Of a stretch of 10,871 bases of DNA, positions 5,422 through 10,871 are shown piece after piece. The DNA is from CAZGTQ01 sp964528575. GTDB lineage: Bacteria > Planctomycetota > UBA1135 > GCA-002686595. Location of the stretch: the NCBI GenBank assembly GCA_964528575.1, contig CAZGTQ010000014.1:1-10871 (forward strand). The letters are read 5' to 3'. The translations under genes and the position numbers were made by a program. The notes beneath the pieces were generated by a model. That model had not been told where the DNA came from. It saw nothing but the letters and a program-made list of their open reading frames with translations, and did not search any database. The stretch's first letter is position 1. Each line of letters begins with the position of its first letter.

Positions 5422-6672
5422 TCAGCGCACGTCGACGCGCGTCCCCGCGCCGACCAGCTCGCTCGGGTAGAGCACGACGCGCTCCCCCTCCGCGAGGCCC
5501 GCGAGCACCTCGGCCGCGAGGCCGCTGCGGTGTCCGAGCTCGACGACGCGCGGGTGCGTCTCGCCGTCCTCGACGACGAAGACCGCCCACCGATCCCCCT
5601 CGCGGAACAGCGCCCCCGTCGGAACGATCGACACGCCGTCCGCCTCCCACAGGACGATGCGCAGCTCGACGCGGTAGCCGTCGCCGAGCGCGGCCCACTC
5701 GTCGAGATCGCCGAGCGGATCGACGATCACGTTGACGCGCTGCTCCTCGACGCCGAGCGCGGAGACCTTGGTGAAGCCACCCGGCTCGACGACGCGCACG
5801 ACGCCGCGCAGGACGTGCTCCTCGCCGGGCGCGGCCTCGCCGCCCCAGCCCGTGACGAGTGCCGGCATGCCCGGCTCGATCTTCACCGCGTCCTGCGAGA
5901 GGTAGTCGGCGACGATCTCGAGCGCCGACGTCGTGCCGACCTCGAGGATCGGCGTGCCGGCCAGGAGCGTCCGCGCGCTCTCCTCGAACACGCGTAGCAC
6001 GACGCCGTCGATCGGCGAGCGCAGGAGCAGGCGGCCGTCGGCCTCGAGCGGCTCGCCGTTGCCGCCCGCGCGCGGCTCCGACTCGGCCGGCGCCGCCGGG
6101 CCGACCAGGCTCGCGCCCGCGAGCTCGAGCTCGTAACGCGCGACCTGGACGGCGAGCTCCGCGGCGCGCAGCGCGCTCGTCGCCCGCCGCTCGTCGCGCT
6201 CGGCCCGCTCGAGCGCCTCGCGCGTCCCGATGCCGCCGCTCACGAGGTTGCGCGCGCGCTCGAGCTCCGCCTTCGCGAACGTCAGCTCCGCCTCGGCCTC
6301 GGCGCGGCGCGCGTCGGCCTGCTCGAGCGCCGCCTCGGCCCGACCGAGCCGCGCCTCGGCCTCGGCGCGCGAGCGCGCATCGAGCAGGTGCGGGAGCACG
6401 GGCGCGAACTCCGCGATCAGCGTCTCGTTCGCGACGACGGCGTCGCCCGGATCGAGCACGGTGCGCAAGAGGCGCCCGTCGACCGGCGCGCTGACCATGT
6501 AGCGCTCGCGCACGCGCGTGCGGCCGTCGTCGTCGGCCGTGACGCGCAGCGTGCCGCGCTCGACGGCCGCGACGTCGACGAGGATCGGCATCGGCCGGAA
6601 GGCCCGCGCCGCGAGGAAGACGACGAGGGCGGCGAACGCGATCCAGAGGGCGCGGCGGACGAACGGTCTCAT
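5422..6672 (-). CDS. HlyD/MacA-type periplasmic adaptor of an ABC exporter
   Basis: A 416-residue membrane-fusion protein. An N-terminal signal anchor (residues 8-24, ALWIAFAALVVFLAARA) leads to the first lipoyl half-domain at about 58-92 (SAPVDGRLLRTVLDPGDAV). An alpha-helical coiled-coil hairpin follows at about 97-190, rich in Ala, Glu and Arg, with a turn near RNLVSGGIGTREAL. The second lipoyl half is at about 212-246 (LLLRSPIDGVVLRVFE). A beta-barrel spans about 247-330, and the C-terminal membrane-proximal domain ends VLYPSELVGAGTRVDV. This order is diagnostic of the adaptor of tripartite pumps. It would bridge the permease just upstream to an outer-membrane TolC-like channel, which is not encoded here. 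It begins at ATG 6672, 27 bases after the permease stop, as the last gene of the run. A 5-codon mini-ORF ends across its start codon. The transported substrate cannot be told from the sequence. Confidence 0.93.
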   Translation of the reverse strand: MRPFVRRALWIAFAALVVFLAARAFRPMPILVDVAAVERGTLRVTADDDGRTRVRERYMVSAPVDGRLLRTVLDPGDAVVANETLIAEFAPVLPHLLDARSRAEAEARLGRAEAALEQADARRAEAEAELTFAKAELERARNLVSGGIGTREALERAERDERRATSALRAAELAVQVARYELELAGASLVGPAAPAESEPRAGGNGEPLEADGRLLLRSPIDGVVLRVFEESARTLLAGTPILEVGTTSALEIVADYLSQDAVKIEPGMPALVTGWGGEAAPGEEHVLRGVVRVVEPGGFTKVSALGVEEQRVNVIVDPLGDLDEWAALGDGYRVELRIVLWEADGVSIVPTGALFREGDRWAVFVVEDGETHPRVVELGHRSGLAAEVLAGLAEGERVVLYPSELVGAGTRVDVR

Positions 6673-6686
6673 GCTGCGGGTCCCAT
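6669..6686 (-). CDS. Candidate 5-codon leader ORF (MGPAA) before the adaptor gene
   Basis: On the minus strand ATG GGA CCC GCA GCA TGA reads from 6686 to 6669, and its TGA overlaps the adaptor ATG as ATGA. GGAG lies six bases before the mini-ORF ATG, a better ribosome binding position than anything in front of the adaptor ATG itself. The gap between permease and adaptor is only 27 bases, so this could be a coupling device or chance. Confidence 0.3.
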   Translation of the reverse strand: MGPAA

Positions 6687-6699
6687 CCTTCGCTCCAGG

Positions 6700-9078
6700 C
6701 TAATCGCTCGTCTTGAGGACCTCGACGATGTCGATGCGGTCGAGCGCCCGCCACGCGCTCCAGGCGGACAGCCCCGCGGCGGCGAGGACCGTGACGACCG
6801 CCGTCGCATAGGTCGCGCTCGAGACGACGAGCGGGATCCGGAACTGCTCGTTGTCGAAGCCGGGGCTCGCGACGAGCGCACGGCACAAGAGGTGCCCGAG
6901 GACGAGTCCGAGCGGCAGCGCGAGCCCCACGAGCAGCGCGAGCTCGCCGAGCAGGATCGCAGCGACCTCGCGGCGCCGGTAGCCGAGCACGCGCAGGCTC
7001 GCCAGCTCCCGCGCCCGCTCCGCCAGCGTGATCCGCACCGCGTTGTAGAGCACGCCGAACGCCATGACGAGCGAGAACGACAGGCTGACGACGACCCACG
7101 TCCCGATGGTCTCGTCGATCATCGTCTGGACGCGGCGCAGCACCGTGTCGCGCGCCGTGACGCCCGCGACGACCGGCGTCGCCTTCACCGCCGCGTGCAG
7201 ACGCGCGAGCTCCGCTTCGTCGACGACGAGCCGCGCCGCGTTCATCGTCTCGGTCTCGCCGAGCAGCCGTGCGAGCGCCGCGAGCTCCATGTGCGCCGAG
7301 GCGCCGACGTACGTCTCGACGATGCGCGCGATCGGCAGCGCTCGCTCCGCGCGCTCGCCCTCGAGGATGCGCGCGCGCACGACGTCGCCGGTCTCGACCA
7401 CGAGCAGCTCGGCGAGCTTGCGCGAGAGCACGAGCCCCTCGCGCGGCACGGGGACGTCCGCGAGGTCGACGTCGAGCAGCGCCGTCAGCCGCGCGCCGGC
7501 CGGCACGCCGGTGATCGACGTGACCTTGCGGCGCGGCCCCGCAGTCAGCTCGACCGGCACCGAGCGCTGCGGCTCGACGTACAGCACGCCGGGGAGCTGG
7601 CGCACCGCCGAGAGAGCGCCGAGCGAGCGCGGCTCGGCGAGCGTGAGCTGCACGTCCTCGCGCTGATTGAGGCCGAACTGCACGTTGAGCATGTGCCGGA
7701 TCGAGTCGAACGTGAACGCGTTCATCACGGTGAGCGCCGCCGCCATCGCGATGCCGAGGATCGAGAGCGACGCGCGCAGCGGCCGGCGGCTCAGCTCGCG
7801 CAGCACGATGCGCACGGCGGTCGGAACGAAGCGCGTCACGCCGAGCCGCTCGAGCAGCGACGCGCGGTAGCTGGCGGGCGCCTCCGGCCGCATCGCCTCG
7901 GCCGGCGGCAGCACGATCGTGCGCCGGATCGCCGCCCATGTCCCGGCCGCCGCGGCGACGATCGTGATCGCGATCCCGGCGAGCGCGTCCGCGAGGCCGA
8001 GCTCGAACGGCAGCTCCGGGAAGCGGTAGTACGCGGCGTACTGGCGCGTCATCCACGACCCGATCCACGCGCCGAGCGCCGCGCCGACGAGACAGCCGGC
8101 CCCGACGACCGCTCCGACGAGCTTCGCGAAGTGCGCTCCCACCTCGCGGTCGCGGTAGCCGAACGCCTTCATCGCGGCGATCTGGGGCCTTTGCCGCGCG
8201 ACGATGCGGCCGAGGACGACGTTGAGCAGGAACGCGGCGACGGCGAGGAACAGCGCGGGGACGAGGAACGCGAACGTCTCGAGCTGCCTCAGCTCGTTGT
8301 CGACGAAGAACGCGGACTGCTGGTCCGCGCGCGGGATCGCGCCGAGGCCGCCGTAGCGCTCGAGCACGCGGTCCACGCGCTCGATCACCTCGCTCTGGTT
8401 CGCGTCGCGCGAGACGCGCAACGACACGTCGTTGAACGCGCCCTCCATGTCGAACGCGGGCCCGAGCGCCCCGCGGCGGATCCACAGCACGCCGAAGCGC
8501 CGGTCGTCGGGGAAGATCAGCCCGGGGCCGATCGAGTACGTGTACTCGGGCGAGAGCCCCGTGCCGACGATCGTCAGGTCTTGATGGCGCCCATCGATCA
8601 CCGCGCCGATCGTCGCGCCGAGCGCGAAGTCGTGCGCCTCGGCGAACGCCTCGCTCGCGACGACCTCCCTCCAGCGTCCGGCCTCGGGCATGCGCCCGCT
8701 GCGCAGCCGCACGTCGTCGACGAGCGGCCGGCCGCGGTCGGGGAGCGACACGAGCCGGCCGGTCGCCGCCTCGACGAGCCCGGGCACGTCCAGCTTCACG
8801 TCGGCGACGACGCGCGTCTGCACGCTCTGCACGCCGCCTATCGCGCGGAGCCGGTCGGCGACGAGCTCGGGCGCGCGCTGCAGCCGCGCGAAGACGTGCC
8901 CGAAGCGCTCGTGCGCGTAGTACGTCGCTTTCGCGCTCGTCAGCGAGCGCATCGTCCCGCGCATCCCGAGGAAGACGCCGACGCCGCAGGCGATCACGAG
9001 CACGATCGCGGCGAGCTGCCCGCGCAGCAGCGCGAAGTCGCGCAGCACCTTGACGTCGAGCGCCCGCAGCACTCTCAC
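6700..9078 (-). CDS. ABC exporter permease with two FtsX domains
   Basis: A 792-residue inner-membrane permease of the FtsX/LolC/MacB superfamily (type VII). Helix 1 (about 20-38) is followed by a large periplasmic domain (about 40-265) and three helices (268-290, 318-342, 362-385). The pattern then repeats: helix 5 (434-455), a second periplasmic domain (about 456-655) and three helices (661-680, 706-731, 755-776). Each half carries the FtsX coupling signature after its second helix: AAMKAFGYRDREV near 301-313 and ASLRVLGYRRREV near 693-705. Because the two halves are fused, one chain probably serves as the whole permease. It works with the ATPase encoded four bases upstream and the adaptor downstream, by MacB-like mechanotransmission (inference). 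The start is GTG at 9078. There is no strong Shine-Dalgarno, and the start is probably reached by reinitiation after the ATPase stop. Confidence 0.93.
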   Translation of the reverse strand: MRVLRALDVKVLRDFALLRGQLAAIVLVIACGVGVFLGMRGTMRSLTSAKATYYAHERFGHVFARLQRAPELVADRLRAIGGVQSVQTRVVADVKLDVPGLVEAATGRLVSLPDRGRPLVDDVRLRSGRMPEAGRWREVVASEAFAEAHDFALGATIGAVIDGRHQDLTIVGTGLSPEYTYSIGPGLIFPDDRRFGVLWIRRGALGPAFDMEGAFNDVSLRVSRDANQSEVIERVDRVLERYGGLGAIPRADQQSAFFVDNELRQLETFAFLVPALFLAVAAFLLNVVLGRIVARQRPQIAAMKAFGYRDREVGAHFAKLVGAVVGAGCLVGAALGAWIGSWMTRQYAAYYRFPELPFELGLADALAGIAITIVAAAAGTWAAIRRTIVLPPAEAMRPEAPASYRASLLERLGVTRFVPTAVRIVLRELSRRPLRASLSILGIAMAAALTVMNAFTFDSIRHMLNVQFGLNQREDVQLTLAEPRSLGALSAVRQLPGVLYVEPQRSVPVELTAGPRRKVTSITGVPAGARLTALLDVDLADVPVPREGLVLSRKLAELLVVETGDVVRARILEGERAERALPIARIVETYVGASAHMELAALARLLGETETMNAARLVVDEAELARLHAAVKATPVVAGVTARDTVLRRVQTMIDETIGTWVVVSLSFSLVMAFGVLYNAVRITLAERARELASLRVLGYRRREVAAILLGELALLVGLALPLGLVLGHLLCRALVASPGFDNEQFRIPLVVSSATYATAVVTVLAAAGLSAWSAWRALDRIDIVEVLKTSD

Positions 9079-9082
9079 GGCG

Positions 9083-9799
9083 TCACCACGTGATCTCGGC
9101 GGGCGAGACCGGCGCGGGGTTCGTCCGCTCGCTCGTCACCCGACCGTCGCCCAGCCGCACGACGCGGTCGGCCATCCCGGCGATCGCGGCGTTGTGCGTG
9201 ATGACCGCGGTCGCGGTGCCGAGCTCGTCGTTGATCGCACGCAGCGCCTCGAGGATCAGCTTGCCCGTCTCGATGTCGAGCGCGCCGGTCGGCTCGTCGC
9301 ACAGGAGCACCTCGGGCCGCTTGGCGACGGCCCGCGCGATCGCGACGCGCTGCTGCTCGCCGCCGGAGAGCTGCGAGGGGAAGTGGTCGACGCGCGGCCC
9401 GAGCCCCACGAGCTCGAGCGCCTCGCGCGGGTCCATGGGCGCGGCGGCGATGTCGGTGACCATGCTCACGTTCTCGAGCGCGGTCAGGCTCGGGATCAGG
9501 TTGTAGAACTGGAACACGAAGCCCACGTGCCGACGGCGGAACTCGGTCAACCGGTCGCGGCCGGCGCCGGAGAGCTCCTGGTCGCGGAAGAACACGCGCC
9601 CGCCCGTCGGCACGTCGAGCCCGCCGAGGATGTTGAGCAGCGTCGACTTGCCGCTGCCCGAGGGGCCGAGCAGGACGAGGAGCTCGCGCTCGTAGAGCCG
9701 GAAGTCGACGCCGCGCAGCGCGTGCACCTCGACCTCGCCCATGCGGTAGACCTTGGTCACGCCCTCGAGGCGGAAGACGGGGGCGGCGCTCACGCTCAC
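9083..9799 (-). CDS. ABC transporter ATPase, MacB/LolD type
   Basis: A 238-residue cytoplasmic nucleotide-binding subunit with all motifs intact: Walker A GPSGSGKST (45-53), Q-loop Q97 in VFQFYNLIPSLTALENV, signature LSGGEQQRVAIARA (144-157), Walker B EVLLCDEP with catalytic E169, D-loop GALD and switch H202. The FYNLIPxLTxxENV stretch after the Q-loop is characteristic of the LolD/MacB export branch. It powers the double-FtsX permease encoded next. The open frame runs to 10246 on the minus strand, but the true start is GTG 9799, which overlaps the TGA of the small membrane protein as GTGA; GTG 9793 is an alternative two codons later. The upstream part of the open frame is Arg/Ala-rich and only a shadow of the neighbouring genes. 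Confidence 0.95.
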   Translation of the reverse strand: MSVSAAPVFRLEGVTKVYRMGEVEVHALRGVDFRLYERELLVLLGPSGSGKSTLLNILGGLDVPTGGRVFFRDQELSGAGRDRLTEFRRRHVGFVFQFYNLIPSLTALENVSMVTDIAAAPMDPREALELVGLGPRVDHFPSQLSGGEQQRVAIARAVAKRPEVLLCDEPTGALDIETGKLILEALRAINDELGTATAVITHNAAIAGMADRVVRLGDGRVTSERTNPAPVSPAEITW

Positions 9800-10074
9800 A
9801 CCAGGCGCACTGAGCCGATCGCGAGCCACAGGACGAGCGCCGAGCAACCCGCGAACCGCGCGGGCCGGCGCGGCGCGAAGGCGACGCCGACGACGAGCGC
9901 GACGCCCAGCGCGACCGCGAGCACGTACGCGTCGAAGAGCAGCGGGCCGCGCAGCATCCGGGCGACGCTCTGACGCGGCTCCGCTTGCAACGCGCCCCAC
10001 GCGAGGCCGCCGGCGAACAGCAGAGCGTAGAGCAGCAGGACGCGCGCCCGGGGGCGCATCGGGGGCTCGCTCAA
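9796..10074 (-). CDS. Small three-helix membrane protein, unknown family
   Basis: A 92-residue hydrophobic protein that I do not recognise. It has three likely helices at about 12-29 (VLLLYALLFAGGLAWGAL), 49-67 (AYVLAVALGVALVVGVAFA) and 74-90 (FAGCSALVLWLAIGSV), separated by basic loops (PRRPAR between the second and third). The start taken is TTG 10074, overlapping the upstream TGA as TTGA; its own TGA overlaps the GTG of the ATPase as GTGA. ATG 10059 is an alternative that would remove five residues. Being locked between two genes by overlaps argues that it is real and functionally tied to the exporter, perhaps as an accessory subunit. That is inference from context only. Confidence 0.7.
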   Translation of the reverse strand: MSEPPMRPRARVLLLYALLFAGGLAWGALQAEPRQSVARMLRGPLLFDAYVLAVALGVALVVGVAFAPRRPARFAGCSALVLWLAIGSVRLV

Positions 10075-10871
10075 CGCAGCACGACCTTGCGGTCGCCGTC
10101 GACGCCGACGAGGTGCACCGGAGCGTGGCCGTCGCCCGACACGGTGACGTCGAGCGCGCGCGTCGTCGGGAGGAATGCGGGATTCGCGCGGCTCTCGAAC
10201 GTCTGCACGCCGACGGGGACCGTCGTCTTCGGACGCGCAATCGCATTTCCGTCCGCGTCGACGACGTCGATGCGGATGCGCTTCGCCCCGCGTTGCAGGT
10301 CCAGGCCCTCCAGTCGGGCGTCGCGCGTCAGTTCGCCGGGCTGCACGAGCACGCCCGCGACGGTCGCGAGCGGCGCCGTGTCGCAGCGCAGGCGGAACGA
10401 GACGTCGACGAGGCCCGGCGCGAGACCCGATAGACGAAAGCCGCGCCCGCCGGCCGGCGCGACGACGACGCGCTCGCCCTCGCCGTCGCCGTCGCGAGAG
10501 ACCTCGATCTGCAGGTCGCGGAGCCCGATGCCCTCGTCGAGCACGAGCGAGCCTGCGATCGTCCCGCCTCGCGGGAGCACGACGCGCAGGTCCTGCGTCC
10601 CCGGTACGAACGGGACCCGGGTCACCGATTGACTCGCGGCGGGGCGCGCGAGGAGCGTGCGCGTGTCGCCTTCGCTCCGCCCGCCGATGCGGAACGTCCC
10701 GCCCGCATCCGTCGTCGACTGCACGGGACTCTCGGCGGTGTTCTCGCTCTCGACGTGGAGCATCACGTCGGCGACGGGCTCGCCGCGGTCGTCGACGACG
10801 CGGCCGGCGACGAGGAAAGGCAGCGCCTCGATCGCGACGTCGCCGAGATCGACGACCGCCGCGGAGCCGTC
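10071..10871 (-). CDS. CarboxypepD_reg-like beta-sandwich repeat protein (partial, N-terminus outside window)
   Basis: The frame stays open to the window edge, giving the last 266 residues of a larger protein. The portion near the edge contains VAGRVVDDRGEPVADVMLHV followed by TTDAGGTFRI, the standard opening and middle of a carboxypeptidase-regulatory-like (CarboxypepD_reg, PF13620 type) beta-sandwich. A second related unit begins GTIAGSLVLDEGIGLRDLQI with GRGFRLSGLAPGLVDVSFR, and a third, more diverged one begins IRIDVVDADGNAIA. Such domains are usually extracytoplasmic and found in planctomycete surface or secreted proteins. No membrane segment or catalytic motif is visible in this part, and the signal peptide would lie outside the window. 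Its TGA overlaps the TTG of the small membrane protein, which makes it the first visible gene of the exporter run. GTG or ATG codons at 10766 and 10763 are internal, not the start. Confidence 0.85.
   Translation of the reverse strand, partial: DGSAAVVDLGDVAIEALPFLVAGRVVDDRGEPVADVMLHVESENTAESPVQSTTDAGGTFRIGGRSEGDTRTLLARPAASQSVTRVPFVPGTQDLRVVLPRGGTIAGSLVLDEGIGLRDLQIEVSRDGDGEGERVVVAPAGGRGFRLSGLAPGLVDVSFRLRCDTAPLATVAGVLVQPGELTRDARLEGLDLQRGAKRIRIDVVDADGNAIARPKTTVPVGVQTFESRANPAFLPTTRALDVTVSGDGHAPVHLVGVDGDRKVVLR

Noticed and set aside
5351..8485. A 1044-codon minus-strand open frame in another frame of the exporter genes
   Set aside because: It is Arg/Ala-rich with no fold signature and spans parts of two real genes in the wrong frame. 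The long stop-free length comes from high GC.
6388..9093. A 901-codon plus-strand open frame across the adaptor and permease genes
   Set aside because: Its composition is Arg/Asp/Glu/His-rich and low in complexity. The opposite strand carries full-length, motif-complete adaptor and permease genes. It is a GC-skew shadow.
9800..10246. N-terminal extension of the ABC ATPase frame
   Set aside because: The added residues are Arg-rich and cover the small membrane protein gene in another frame. ABC ATPases of this class begin within about ten residues of the first strand, as with GTG 9799.

Overview
This is a GC-rich bacterial window (clearly above 65% GC by eye) with compact gene packing. The best taxonomic clue is the C-terminal module of the large secreted protein at 744-3302. 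It has a GTGTPGCAGT start, an APPNGLGL stretch, a YFQQW motif and a GLRLTFQ end. I recognise this layout from secreted proteins of Planctomycetota, so an uncultured or marine planctomycete is my best guess. The FG-GAP, CarboxypepD_reg and dense ABC-exporter content fits that, but the phylum is an inference and no 16S gene is present.

Layout. (1) 22-465 (+): a small DUF2383/PA2169-type ferritin-like four-helix protein. (2) 539-615 (+): an intact tRNA-Arg(TCT) with encoded CCA, preceded by an 11-bp leader hairpin that mimics the tRNA acceptor strand. (3) 744-3302 (+): a secreted FG-GAP/VCBS protein with fourteen calcium-type repeats and the planctomycete-type tail. (4) 3312-4013 (-): a seven-helix Bax inhibitor-1 family membrane protein, convergent with the previous gene. 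(5) 4180-4683 and 4680-5405 (+): two overlapping bacterial PH-domain (bPH2) membrane proteins, divergent from the BI-1 gene. (6) 10871-5422 (-): a five-gene tandem run, apparently one operon. It reads CarboxypepD_reg-like protein (cut by the window edge), small three-helix membrane protein, MacB/LolD-type ABC ATPase, double-FtsX permease, HlyD-type periplasmic adaptor.

How the genes work together. ATPase, permease and adaptor form a textbook ABC export unit: cytoplasmic motor, inner-membrane permease and periplasmic coiled-coil adaptor that would need an outer-membrane channel not encoded here. The two upstream genes are tied to it by TTGA and GTGA stop/start overlaps, which suggests they belong to the same functional unit. 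The two bPH2 proteins are likewise coupled by a GTGA overlap and probably form a complex.

The less ordinary observations are mostly at gene starts. A 14-bp tandem duplication containing the start codon creates a 5-codon mini-ORF ending in ATGA at the first bPH2 gene. A second, sequence-unrelated 5-codon mini-ORF has the same geometry in front of the adaptor gene. I saw no CRISPR array, insertion sequence, integrase or defence cassette. Most long open frames opposite the genes are GC-driven shadows.
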